Positions 24,064 through 31,162 of a stretch of 64,000 nucleotides of DNA are shown piece by piece. The stretch spans positions 1 through 64,000 of the IMG/VR virus record IMGVR_UViG_3300008952_000034. The stretch is one strand, 5' to 3'. The notes under the pieces are model-generated. The model searched no databases, was not told the origin of the DNA, and worked only from the letters and a program-made list of their open reading frames with translations. This DNA comes from a virus. Every line of letters starts with the position of its first letter. Position 1 is the first letter of the stretch. A program made the translations under genes and the position numbers.

Positions 24064-24167
24064 TATAGATATACCCTATACAAGACATTCCATGTTAGTT
24101 GAAATATTATAAGCAGTGCTAATGTAATCAAAGCACCTAGAATTATGTAGGTAATCCATTGTTTCAT
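24063..24167 (-). CDS. Mini membrane protein, 34 aa
   Basis: 34 aa with one membrane helix (WITYIILGALITLALLIIF). First of the six-gene cassette; AATAAGTACTATTAT just upstream of the ATG could be a late-type promoter. Confidence 0.5.
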   Translation of the reverse strand: MKQWITYIILGALITLALLIIFQLTWNVLYRVYL

Positions 24168-24228
24168 ATAATAGTACTTATTGGCTATTGATGTGCTATA
24201 TACGTGTACACAGAGAGGAGACACACAC

Positions 24229-24450
24229 ATGACAACAAACAAAAATGGCTTTGAAATCAGAGCCGATATCTTAAAACTAGCACAAGATCATCTTCAAACA
24301 GAGTTTAGTTATGCCCAAAATCAATACGATCAAAGCATAACACAACCTGATTGGAAAGGTGGTACTGTGGCTAAACCTGTATATCCATGTACAAACGATG
24401 TAATCGAATGTGCTAAAGCGATGTATAACTTTGTAAACTCAAAAGTATAA
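24229..24450 (+). CDS. Conserved small phage protein
   Basis: 73 aa beginning TTNKNGFEIRADILKLAQDHL. I recognise this pattern from T4-like cyanophage genomes, where it is a common conserved protein without assigned function. An AGAGGAG site upstream of the ATG fixes this start rather than the in-frame TTG at 24181. Followed by a strong terminator. Confidence 0.75.
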   Translation: MTTNKNGFEIRADILKLAQDHLQTEFSYAQNQYDQSITQPDWKGGTVAKPVYPCTNDVIECAKAMYNFVNSKV

Positions 24451-24461
24451 GCAATAATCAT

Positions 24462-24508
24462 AGCGGCCTGGGTATAGTAACCTTTTTGGCCGCTGTGCAT
24501 TTTTTTTA
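24462..24508 (+). terminator. Rho-independent terminator
   Basis: AGCGGCC pairs with GGCCGCT across a 19-nt loop and is followed by a run of T. Ends the 24229 gene. Between here and 24663 I see no gene. Confidence 0.8.
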
Positions 24509-24663
24509 TATTGGGGGTATTTTATAGGCCACCTGGTGATTTTTAGACCATGGGGTTGCCATTTTACCAAATTTATCTTTCAAAAAAATTGCTATGCGAC
24601 CACCCCTTCAATAAAAAAGATTTTTCTACCACCCCACCCTTCAAACCACATCTGATGGTGTCA

Positions 24664-24691
24664 AGTGTAATGACAGCCCAATCATTACACT
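24664..24691 (+). promoter_or_regulatory. AGTGTAATGA inverted-repeat operator (copy 1)
   Basis: AGTGTAATGA and its reverse complement form arms around an 8-nt centre, just upstream of the -35 at 24702. The same site recurs at 42462 and 42780 before promoters of related genes. Confidence 0.7.
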
Positions 24692-24701
24692 ACAACTCCT
24701 A

Positions 24702-24729
24702 TTGACTCTTACTGCTTCTATGCTATTAT
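24702..24729 (+). promoter_or_regulatory. Early-family promoter, rightward
   Basis: TTGACT, 16-bp spacer, TGC-TATTAT extended -10, then GAAAGGAGTTGA ribosome-binding leader before the ATG at 24753. Confidence 0.7.
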
Positions 24730-24752
24730 TAAACTATAACGAAAGGAGTTGA

Positions 24753-24950
24753 ATGCCAAACATATCATCACAACAAGTAGCCTATCTAAAAAGCCTAGTC
24801 AAGTATAAGTCATACTCAGTACATCACAAGTATCACTCGCCTGCTCATATCAAGTTCAAGTCATATGCTAAAGCCAAAGCCTATTGCATAAAGCACAATC
24901 TTGACTATAAATCAAGTTGGGTCCTTACTACTGTCAATCACTGTATATAA
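24753..24950 (+). CDS. Small basic early protein (paralogue of 42558)
   Basis: 65 aa, basic and aromatic: VKYKSYSVHHKYHSP, AKAYCIKHNLDYKSSW, ending VLTTVNHC. About three quarters identical to the 64-aa protein at 42558, with the same operator, promoter and leader. No known family; a small regulatory or host-directed early protein is plausible. Confidence 0.7.
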   Translation: MPNISSQQVAYLKSLVKYKSYSVHHKYHSPAHIKFKSYAKAKAYCIKHNLDYKSSWVLTTVNHCI

Positions 24951-24965
24951 TAACCCAACATATGT

Positions 24966-24996
24966 ATAACACATTATATTCATTATAGTGTGTTAT
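24966..24996 (+). terminator. AT-rich inverted repeat after the 24753 gene
   Basis: ATAACACA pairs with TGTGTTAT and TTATA with TATAG inside, a 31-nt near-perfect hairpin 16 nt after the stop. It lacks a long T tail, so it may be a terminator, an RNA-stabilising end or an operator. Confidence 0.45.
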
Positions 24997-25017
24997 ATGT
25001 CATTAGTGCCGGAGGCC

Positions 25018-25480
25018 GATGTGGTAATCGTATTGCTCGGGCGGGGTAAACTCAGATTGGCTATGTGGTTATTGCATGATCGACTTACTTCATAAGTCAG
25101 GCCTTCTCTTCGTTCATGCCATATACACATAGAACTCTATACTATATAGGGGATTACCAATCCTTACCATACCAACCCAGCGTCCTACCAATCTCTACCA
25201 GCGTAGAAGGGTACCCATCGACCTTACCAAATACACCAAGTTAGAACACACCGGAAGCAGACATCAATAGGTCTCCATATTACCAACGCTTACCATTCCT
25301 TACCATCTCCGATAGCGTACCGACGGTATGGCATATTGTTCCAGATCGTACTCCGTCTCAACCATTCGCACGGTGGTCATATGGGCAGGATAGGTTAAGC
25401 GAAACAAAGTATTACCAAATAAAAATCCTTAGGATGGCCGGTATAGTTAAAATACGATATGCTTTTATTCCACCATACGA
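25018..25480. repeat. Non-coding region with phased TACCA repeats
   Basis: No gene is supported between 24951 and 25501. TACCA occurs ten times between 25155 and 25417, often as TTACCA and repeatedly exactly 10 bp apart (25155/25165, 25186/25196, 25281/25291/25301). A hairpin with arms GACTTA/TAAGTC sits at 25082-25098. The phasing puts sites on one face of the helix, as in iteron origins or multi-site operators. Confidence 0.5.
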
Positions 25481-25501
25481 CCACAATAGATATATAATGT
25501 T

Positions 25502-25684
25502 ATGCCTACCGAAAGAGAACGAGACAAATACAATCCAGAAATCAAGTACGACAACTCACCGTCCAATAGATTAAAGTTTCTAGATCGATACATATATAAC
25601 TTCTGCCTACCATGCCTCATTATAAAGTTCACCGTTATAGCATTAGCCATATATGGGTTATATAAAATCATATTCCCATCATAA
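25502..25684 (+). CDS. Small membrane protein
   Basis: 60 aa: charged N-terminus (PTERERDKYNPEIKYDN) and one C-terminal membrane segment (IKFTVIALAIYGLYKIIF). It lies isolated in a mostly non-coding region. No family recognised. Confidence 0.5.
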   Translation: MPTERERDKYNPEIKYDNSPSNRLKFLDRYIYNFCLPCLIIKFTVIALAIYGLYKIIFPS

Positions 25685-25729
25685 AAATCCTCAAGATAAT
25701 TGTATATTGTGATAGTACAATTCAAACTC

Positions 25730-25982
25730 TAGAGCTACCGCTGGGCTCAAAGGGTTGCGAAGCGAACTAGCGAAGCCGAGCTAGGTCTTTTACAATAGGA
25801 ATTATTATGTAGGATAGGCTTAGGAGAGCCTGGTCAAATCTGTCTTACGCGAAGGCCTGCGGCCGAGTTAGATCTATCGCCGAAAAAAATCGCCGGCGCT
25901 TATCGCTTCGCTCTGGGGTCACTCTTCCACCTACCGTTCAGGGGGAGGTGTCTGACAATATTGATTATGTCTAAATAATGTT
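25730..25982 (+). other. Structured GC-richer non-coding segment
   Basis: No reading frame is supported. Several compact hairpins can form: CTAGC/GCTAG, AGGCT/AGCCT, GGCC-tgc-GGCC and CACCT/AGGTG. GCGAAG or its complement recurs. At 25734 GCTACCGCT followed by CTCAA repeats the 3' end of the tRNA-like element at 25983. The whole could be one RNA of about 320 nt ending in that element, or a remnant of a recombined tRNA locus. Confidence 0.4.
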
Positions 25983-26055
25983 GGCGGTAGAGCTCGGGTA
26001 GATGAGCATCAGAATCATAAGCTGAATGCCGTGGGTGCAATTCCTGCTACCGCTA
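25983..26055 (+). tRNA. tRNA-Met-like element (CAT), degenerate
   Basis: Folds as a cloverleaf: acceptor GGCGGTA with TACCGCT (1-72 pair G-T), D stem GCTC/GAGC, anticodon stem with one A-G mismatch, loop ATCATAA reading CAT, and a T arm GTGGG/CCTGC. Deviations: G at position 8, T loop TGCAATT rather than TTCRANY, and no encoded CCA, unlike the three other tRNAs. It could be a divergent tRNA-Met, a tRNA pseudogene or a tRNA-like domain of a larger RNA. Confidence 0.5.
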
Positions 26056-26108
26056 CTCAAGACAATAGGCCCTATGCTTTTAACACTTGGGCCTACTGAT
26101 GACAATAA

Positions 26109-26327
26109 CTATGCAATCTGCAAGTAAGTCGCTCTGTTCGTTTTTCTTTGAACAATAAGACCCTTGGAAACTGCCTGCATCAATGAATCTTGAAATGATG
26201 CTCCGTTGATACCTTTACTAGGCAAGTCAAAAATACCTTGACCATATAATGCCCAATGGACATTTGATCTCCGTACTTCTACTCCTGCTCTTTTAAGGAA
26301 TTCAACTATTCTTTCATAATTTTCCAT
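26109..26327 (-). CDS. Small early protein, possible DNA-binding
   Basis: 72 aa with alternating helices and a C-terminal KGLIVQRKTNRATYLQI that resembles the wing of a winged helix; this is a weak impression only. First gene after the leftward early promoter at 26418. Confidence 0.55.
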   Translation of the reverse strand: MENYERIVEFLKRAGVEVRRSNVHWALYGQGIFDLPSKGINGASFQDSLMQAVSKGLIVQRKTNRATYLQIA

Positions 26328-26417
26328 CTTTAAATCCGCTTTCTTTTAGTAGATTAAAACTAAAAATTATTTGGTATTAATTGATATTAAGACTTTTATC
26401 GTCCCAAATACTCTATT

Positions 26418-26445
26418 ATTATAGCATATCCTGGAGATCTGTCAA
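26418..26445 (-). promoter_or_regulatory. Early promoter (leftward)
   Basis: Minus strand TTGACA, 16-bp spacer, TGC-TATAAT extended -10. Member of the early family; drives the gene at 26327. Confidence 0.8.
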
Positions 26446-26471
26446 TCTTGGTAATCTGGGGGTTTTGGGGG

Positions 26472-26654
26472 TTATTTCTTGAAATTCTCTAATAATTTGA
26501 ATACAATTACTAATGGTAGGAGTAATGTCCAAGCAAGGATTATCCATACTTCTTCTAGGGTCTTAAGTGGCTGGGCTCTACGGTTACTCAACGAGCCCAC
26601 CACTATTCTCTGGTTGGAGGGAGGTCCGACTTGAGAATTCTGTTTACCAACCAC
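26472..26654 (-). CDS. Small membrane protein
   Basis: 60 aa from a GTG start: polar N-terminal half, one membrane segment (WIILAWTLLLPLVIVFKLL) and a lysine tail. It overlaps the preceding mini gene by 11 nt and ends a leftward run. Confidence 0.5.
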   Translation of the reverse strand: MVGKQNSQVGPPSNQRIVVGSLSNRRAQPLKTLEEVWIILAWTLLLPLVIVFKLLENFKK

Positions 26655-26721
26655 TTGGTCTTCCTATCAGTAATACTAATAATGTGAAACAGGTTGCGAA
26701 TACAATTATATCAATTATCAT
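26644..26721 (-). CDS. Mini membrane protein, 25 aa
   Basis: 25 aa, one hydrophobic helix (IIDIIVFATCFTLLVLLIG). Overlaps the previous stop (ATGA) and the next gene. Supported mainly by the overlap chain. Confidence 0.45.
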   Translation of the reverse strand: MIIDIIVFATCFTLLVLLIGRPSGW

Positions 26722-26840
26722 TTGTACTTCTTTTTATTGAGTCTAACTAATGCTTCTAATTTACGATCAATCTTACGGAAGCCATAATATAGCAATATAA
26801 AGAAACCTACCACCAATAGTCCTAAAATAGTCTTTGTCAT
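26718..26840 (-). CDS. Mini membrane protein, 40 aa
   Basis: 40 aa: one membrane helix (TILGLLVVGFFILLYYGF) and a basic tail ending KKKYK. Its ATG overlaps the stop of the glucosaminidase gene by one base, so it may be a lysis accessory such as a small holin (inference). Confidence 0.5.
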   Translation of the reverse strand: MTKTILGLLVVGFFILLYYGFRKIDRKLEALVRLNKKKYK

Positions 26841-27487
26841 TATGGCAACTCTCTTTCTTTAATTGTTCTTAGAATGATTTTAGCATAATCTGGATTGGTA
26901 CTCCAGGCGTCTAATAATGATAATAACTTATTATAATCCCAAGTGCCCTTCTTAAGCTGAATCTTTCTCTCTACTCTAAATTCTGTATAGGCTGTGTGGG
27001 TATTAAGGATTCTTATCATATCTTTTACACTATCGCATTTCGTAGCATATTTCTTAAGGCCAAACTTCGCATCTGGCACATCCTTAGGCTTCATATGGTC
27101 TGACTCCAAGTCCCAAGTCCGTATGCCAAATAGGTTATTACCTTCTACTGAGAAACGAGATGTTCCCCATGCTGATTCAATACCTGCCATGGCAATTATG
27201 ATAGATGTTGGTACTCTACTATGCCTATCCGTAGTGAAGTTCAGATATTCAACACATTTACCTGTCGCATTAATGAATGAGTTGGCATTGTTGAACATAA
27301 ACTCTGGTTGGACTAATCCTAACTCTAGGATCTGCTCTAAATCCTTTTTATGGAATGTTTCTTCTAATTTTTCTACCGTTTGTTTATTGGGATTACTCGT
27401 ACCATACCAATATGATGCTCCTACCATGCCCATTATGATAAAGGCATATAATAACCCTAGATATAAATTTGTTAGTCCTTTTTTCAT
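26840..27487 (-). CDS. Membrane-anchored glucosaminidase/Bax-like cell-wall hydrolase
   Basis: 215 aa. One N-terminal membrane segment (LYLGLLYAFIIMGMVGASYW) places the enzyme in the periplasm. VPTSIIIAMAGIESAWGTS and NNLFGIRTW are the signature blocks of the Bax/mannosyl-glycoprotein endo-beta-N-acetylglucosaminidase-like family; the glutamate in GIESAWG is the likely catalytic acid. Probably peptidoglycan cleavage for lysis. Small membrane genes follow. Confidence 0.82.
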   Translation of the reverse strand: MKKGLTNLYLGLLYAFIIMGMVGASYWYGTSNPNKQTVEKLEETFHKKDLEQILELGLVQPEFMFNNANSFINATGKCVEYLNFTTDRHSRVPTSIIIAMAGIESAWGTSRFSVEGNNLFGIRTWDLESDHMKPKDVPDAKFGLKKYATKCDSVKDMIRILNTHTAYTEFRVERKIQLKKGTWDYNKLLSLLDAWSTNPDYAKIILRTIKERELP

Positions 27488-27488
27488 T

Positions 27489-27680
27489 TTAACTCATTAC
27501 CCTTTCCAGTCTGCTTAACCTATTTCTTTCACAATTTTTTAGGCCTCGTTTAATACTTTTTAATCGTTTATATTCTGCTTCATTCTCTTCAACTGATCGT
27601 TTGGCTAACTTGTCCATTCGCAAGTCATGTCTATTCATATTAGAATACATATTCTCTCGCATCTTACCTAATCTACTCAT
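27489..27680 (-). CDS. Small charged coiled-coil-like protein
   Basis: 63 aa, nearly all helix-forming and charged (DKLAKRSVEENEAEYKRLKSI). Its start overlaps the end of the AAA ATPase gene by one base. No family recognised. Confidence 0.5.
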   Translation of the reverse strand: MSRLGKMRENMYSNMNRHDLRMDKLAKRSVEENEAEYKRLKSIKRGLKNCERNRLSRLERVMS

Positions 27681-28771
27681 TACAGTTTCGCTCCTGTTCT
27701 TAAGTCGTACATTTCTCTCTCAGGCTTCATGCAGGTCTGTTCTGCCAATAATTTCCATTTATCCGGAGCCATTTTCCATAAGTCTGCAATCTTTAAAACC
27801 ATTCTCAAAGATATCTCTCTTAATTTGTGCTTATTGTCATATATGAATTGGATAAGCTCTTCTTCCTTTTCTTTTCCCATAGCATATTTTTCAAGCATAC
27901 CTATTCCACATATTTGTCTAATTCGTAGCATTCTATCTCTCATACTATCAATCGTTAGGTCTAGATAGTGACATCTACTTTGTAATGCCGCTAGATGATC
28001 TTGTAATTTTTTAGATTTAACATTGTCAAACTTGATATTGGTAATGAAGATAACACCACCATTGAATTCAAAAGAGTTAGGCATTCCTTCTGCCATTAAT
28101 GTTCTTGATTCTGTATTCCAGTGAAGTGATCTTTTAGGAGTAGTATCTAAGGCCGCTTTCAAAAGATTAAGTGCTAGGTCATCATATAAAATTGCATCAC
28201 AGTCATCAAAGCAACATACACAACCTTTGTCTTTATATTCATATAATTTCTTATATAAACCTATCGCTGACATCGCACCTTTAACCATTTCAAACTTTCT
28301 TTTTTCTCCTGCAATATCTGTGAACATATTCTGCTTCTCTAAAGCCTTTTCAACACCATAAGACTTACCAATCCCTGGAGGTCCACTTACTATCATTGCT
28401 CTAACTTTACTTGTCGCAACTGCATCAGCCATCTCATCCAGTATCGCAAATCTTGCTCCAATTCTTTCTATCGCTTGAGCATCTGTTTCTTTAGGCTTAT
28501 TAGAACCTACAGGCTTATATTTCTTTTTTAATTCATCTCTATGAGTAATATATTGTCCTTCCGGAACTATCGTTAGGCTACTGATTCCAGGTACATTAAT
28601 TCGTACCTTTTCCTTCTCGGTAAATCCTGAGAATTCTGTGACATCAACTGTGACAAATCCACCTTCTTTGCCACTTGTAAATTTTTGGTAATCTTTAAGA
28701 ATAGGAAATACTCGTCCAGACATATCTTGGCTTCTGTACGAGCCTTCTTCAATTTTGATGTATTTTTTCAA
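27680..28771 (-). CDS. AAA+ ATPase
   Basis: 363 aa. Walker A VSGPPGIGKSYGVEK near residue 127, Walker B CVCCFDDCDAILYDD near 182, an arginine-rich second-region-of-homology-like segment LAALQSRCHYLDL near 265 and a C-terminal lid. A single AAA domain; role unknown, possibly chaperone or host-take-over related. The start is TTG at 28771, 8 nt after GGGAGG and downstream of an early promoter. Confidence 0.85.
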   Translation of the reverse strand: MKKYIKIEEGSYRSQDMSGRVFPILKDYQKFTSGKEGGFVTVDVTEFSGFTEKEKVRINVPGISSLTIVPEGQYITHRDELKKKYKPVGSNKPKETDAQAIERIGARFAILDEMADAVATSKVRAMIVSGPPGIGKSYGVEKALEKQNMFTDIAGEKRKFEMVKGAMSAIGLYKKLYEYKDKGCVCCFDDCDAILYDDLALNLLKAALDTTPKRSLHWNTESRTLMAEGMPNSFEFNGGVIFITNIKFDNVKSKKLQDHLAALQSRCHYLDLTIDSMRDRMLRIRQICGIGMLEKYAMGKEKEEELIQFIYDNKHKLREISLRMVLKIADLWKMAPDKWKLLAEQTCMKPEREMYDLRTGAKL

Positions 28772-28797
28772 TTATTTTCCTCCCTTAAACATAGTTC

Positions 28798-28825
28798 ATT
28801 ATAACACAGATTGGCTATATGTCAA
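28798..28825 (-). promoter_or_regulatory. Early promoter (leftward)
   Basis: Minus strand TTGACA, 16-bp spacer, TGT-TATAAT. Drives the AAA ATPase, glucosaminidase and mini membrane genes. Confidence 0.85.
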
Positions 28826-28883
28826 CTGATCTGCGTCATTTTGGTAATTTGATTTTTTGGTAATTTGAATAAATATGTATAGA

Positions 28884-29195
28884 ATGAAAAGCATATTTTT
28901 AACAATTATATTTCTAATGTTTTTAGGTTGTGCTTCGCAAGAAGCATCGGCTATTGAGCTAGATTTTAAATCTGGAACTGACAGTATTGATACAAGTGTA
29001 CCTTTAGGTGATAATGGTAAATGTGTAGATGAACTTAAAGAATACGATCGTCTATTAGGTATCACATCTGCTAGTGATGAAGATAAGGCATCTGCTTTAT
29101 CAAAAAGAGATTTGGCTATATCAAAAAGAATGACTGGTAGACTTGAAGACTGCGAAACATTAATGCAAGAAGCGATCAATCTCATACCTGAATAA
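28884..29195 (+). CDS. Putative lipoprotein
   Basis: 103 aa with lipobox signal (IIFLMFLGCAS) and an acidic mature part ending ETLMQEAINLIPE. One of few rightward genes in the early region. A TAAATA box at 28870 is 8 nt from this ATG, so this start is chosen over an ATG three codons upstream. Confidence 0.6.
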   Translation: MKSIFLTIIFLMFLGCASQEASAIELDFKSGTDSIDTSVPLGDNGKCVDELKEYDRLLGITSASDEDKASALSKRDLAISKRMTGRLEDCETLMQEAINLIPE

Positions 29196-29217
29196 TTAAT
29201 TTCCTTTCTATTTTAAT

Positions 29218-29262
29218 GAACAGGCGAGTGAGTTGAAATGTTTTGAAAGGTCTCGCCTGTTC
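29218..29262. terminator. Bidirectional terminator between convergent genes
   Basis: GAACAGGCGAG pairs perfectly with CTCGCCTGTTC over a 23-nt loop between the convergent genes at 29195 and 29273. Confidence 0.65.
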
Positions 29263-29272
29263 ATATTCACAT

Positions 29273-29551
29273 CTAATTAGATGAGAATTTTGATATCAGA
29301 TTATACCATTGAACTTTTACCTTTGCCCAATTGGCTTTCTGAAATTCTTTAGTTTTTTCAACTTCTATGTTGAATTGGTTGCCTACCTTCCCTGGAACCA
29401 GGCTAACCTTTGTTAATAATTGGGTGACATCTTTCTTAACTAATACAGCCGATTCATTAACTTGATTTTGAATCGTATCTGCATTGGCAATTGCCTGAAC
29501 CCAAATATACATCACAAAGAATAAAACTATACTCTTGATATGTTTTTTCAT
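29273..29551 (-). CDS. Putative exported protein
   Basis: 92 aa with an N-terminal signal peptide (HIKSIVLFFVMYIWVQAIANA) and a helical, lysine-rich mature part. Overlaps the previous gene by 4 nt. Last gene of the 31832-29273 early transcript. Unknown. Confidence 0.55.
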   Translation of the reverse strand: MKKHIKSIVLFFVMYIWVQAIANADTIQNQVNESAVLVKKDVTQLLTKVSLVPGKVGNQFNIEVEKTKEFQKANWAKVKVQWYNLISKFSSN

Positions 29552-29862
29552 TGTCCCTCTATTGAAGCCGTTTGATTTTCAACAACTCTTAGGCCGGCTT
29601 CAGTTAATGCCCTTTGAATTGCTATTCGTTTACCGAATTCTGTATTTCCTTCTTCTGGTGTGTATCTATAAGTCCAATCTGGAGAACCATCTCCATTTGT
29701 ATGACCTCTAGGATACTTCTTACCATTAATTCTTATTAACCAACCTGCGACATTTACTACATCCATTTCATCTGAATCTTTATGTCTTCTTTCATAGTAA
29801 TCATCGTTAGTCCATTGAGCTTGTATCTTTAAAGGTAATCCGTTATCTGCTATTAATTTCAT
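29548..29862 (-). CDS. Hypothetical early protein
   Basis: 104 aa soluble protein (GWLIRINGKKYPRGHTNGDG, GKRIAIQRALTEAGLRVVEN). The ATG at 29862 overlaps the preceding stop (ATGA), which decides this start. No family recognised. Confidence 0.6.
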   Translation of the reverse strand: MKLIADNGLPLKIQAQWTNDDYYERRHKDSDEMDVVNVAGWLIRINGKKYPRGHTNGDGSPDWTYRYTPEEGNTEFGKRIAIQRALTEAGLRVVENQTASIEGQ

Positions 29863-30053
29863 TCTTTCACTTCCAACTCTTCCCAATCTGCTTCTTCTGT
29901 TGAGTCTTGTTTTTTCTTATATTTTTTTAAGGCAGATGTGTCTCCACTACCGATTGCCTTAAAGAATTCACTCATTGCTGACCCTTTTTCCTTCACCGTC
30001 TGACATCCGGACAGCATTATCACAGCAACTATCAATCCAAGGTATCTAATCAT
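29859..30053 (-). CDS. Putative lipoprotein
   Basis: 64 aa from MIRYLGLIVAVIMLSGCQ, a signal peptide with lipobox (LSGC, Cys about residue 17), followed by a lysine-rich and then acidic tail. Overlaps the zinc-ribbon gene by 8 nt. Confidence 0.6.
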   Translation of the reverse strand: MIRYLGLIVAVIMLSGCQTVKEKGSAMSEFFKAIGSGDTSALKKYKKKQDSTEEADWEELEVKE

Positions 30054-30225
30054 GATATCTATCCGTAAAGTTTTTAGGCAAACCATTTGGGTCATACTGC
30101 TCATCCTTCTTACAATTATCACAAGTAATAACCATTCTAGGTTCATCACCAATCAATAAACTACCACAAGTATCACATTCCAAAGTGGCTTTATTTTCAT
30201 AAAAGTCTTTAGTCCAATCGTCCAT
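30046..30225 (-). CDS. Small zinc-ribbon protein
   Basis: 59 aa with LECDTCGSLL and VITCDNCKKD, two CxxC knuckles that should bind one zinc. Overlaps both neighbours (8 nt and 1 nt). Possibly a regulator of transcription or translation, by analogy with other phage zinc ribbons. Confidence 0.65.
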   Translation of the reverse strand: MDDWTKDFYENKATLECDTCGSLLIGDEPRMVITCDNCKKDEQYDPNGLPKNFTDRYHD

Positions 30226-30374
30226 TATTTCTTTTCCTTCATTGCTATTACTTCATCAATATCATCACAAAGTTCTGGAAGATGTGTTTCAATCTTTTCA
30301 ATAATTGTTTCTTTGTAAGCCTTTAATTCTTCTACTGACATATCCATTAAATCTTGTTCTCTTCCACCAGTCAT
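30225..30374 (-). CDS. Small helical early protein
   Basis: 49 aa with SVEELKAYKETIIEKIE amphipathic helix and an acidic DDIDEV segment. Start and stop overlap neighbours by one base each. Confidence 0.55.
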   Translation of the reverse strand: MTGGREQDLMDMSVEELKAYKETIIEKIETHLPELCDDIDEVIAMKEKK

Positions 30375-30709
30375 TATACCTTCTCCTTTAATGTATGAAT
30401 TGGATCATCTTCATATGGTTCCCAATGAAGTTCATTAGTTTCTTCTAAATCATACCATTGATCTTCTATTGCTTTATATTCTTCTATCAATTCTGATGGC
30501 TCCATATTATGAAAACCTTTAAAGCCACCCTCTAAAATATATGTTAGAGTATCATAATCACCACACTTGTAATCATAATAGATGCCGTGAATCTCAACTT
30601 GTAGACATCTTTCAGCCATTACATATGGAGTTAGTTTCATCGCTCTCTCGTCTTCATATAAATGATCTTCGTGTCTATCAAATATAATTTCTTTTAATCT
30701 AGTTCCCAT
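30374..30709 (-). CDS. Acidic early protein
   Basis: 111 aa, acidic with many aromatic residues (GIYYDYKCGDYDTLTYIL, IEDQWYDLEETNEL). The ATG at 30709 has AAGGAG 5 nt upstream and overlaps the previous stop by one base, so it is preferred over an ATG nine codons upstream. Confidence 0.6.
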   Translation of the reverse strand: MGTRLKEIIFDRHEDHLYEDERAMKLTPYVMAERCLQVEIHGIYYDYKCGDYDTLTYILEGGFKGFHNMEPSELIEEYKAIEDQWYDLEETNELHWEPYEDDPIHTLKEKV

Positions 30710-30861
30710 TATATCTCCTTGAAAATACCTTTCCATGGTCTTGCATCTGATCCTATTTGAAAAGGGTTTCTTTTTGTAGTAGATCCTTTTTTTCGTCCAC
30801 CTTTGTTTCTATGAATTCTTCTAGGTTTTCTATTTGTAGTCATATTCTTTTTAGATGTCAT
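30709..30861 (-). CDS. Small strongly basic protein
   Basis: 50 aa, over 30% Lys/Arg in the first 32 residues (NRKPRRIHRNKGGRKKG), likely nucleic-acid binding. Coupled by overlaps on both sides. Confidence 0.55.
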   Translation of the reverse strand: MTSKKNMTTNRKPRRIHRNKGGRKKGSTTKRNPFQIGSDARPWKGIFKEI

Positions 30862-30992
30862 TGGTCTTCACCTTCTTCATCTTCTTCAAAAAGTTCTTCT
30901 AATTCTTTTAGAACTTTTGGATCTTCTAATTTGTCCCAATTGATTGTTTTATTAAAGCCAAAGGGATCATTACTTGTTTTCATCTTTTTCAT
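30858..30992 (-). CDS. Small acidic protein
   Basis: 44 aa ending in a run of E and D (ELEELFEEDEEGEDQ). Adjacent to a strongly basic 50-aa protein with 4-nt overlap, so the two could form a charge-complementary pair (inference). Confidence 0.5.
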   Translation of the reverse strand: MKKMKTSNDPFGFNKTINWDKLEDPKVLKELEELFEEDEEGEDQ

Positions 30993-31162
30993 ATTATATT
31001 CAACAAACCTAAAATGAATGGAACATAACAAAAAATCGCTATCGTTCCAGTTATCTTAGAATAAAATAATACCCTTTTATTATCCAAAGCCGTACCAACT
31101 CCTAACAAACATACCGTTAGAACATAAAATATGGCGAAACCTGGTATTATATATTGCATCAT
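30989..31162 (-). CDS. Small membrane protein, two helices
   Basis: 57 aa with two membrane segments (near residues 4-22 and 38-57) joined by a basic loop LDNKRVLFYSK; a hairpin-like topology. ATGA overlaps on both sides. Confidence 0.5.
   Translation of the reverse strand: MMQYIIPGFAIFYVLTVCLLGVGTALDNKRVLFYSKITGTIAIFCYVPFILGLLNII

Noticed and set aside
25155-25417. CRISPR array
   Set aside because: The TACCA repeats are only 5-6 bp, without constant spacers or longer direct repeats, and no cas gene is present.
25730-26055. tmRNA gene
   Set aside because: A tRNA-like end exists but it reads a CAT anticodon arm, and I find neither an alanine-type G-T acceptor pair nor a tag reading frame ending in an LAA-like sequence.
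26994-27518. 174-codon plus-strand frame
   Set aside because: Antisense to the glucosaminidase gene, which has clear family motifs.
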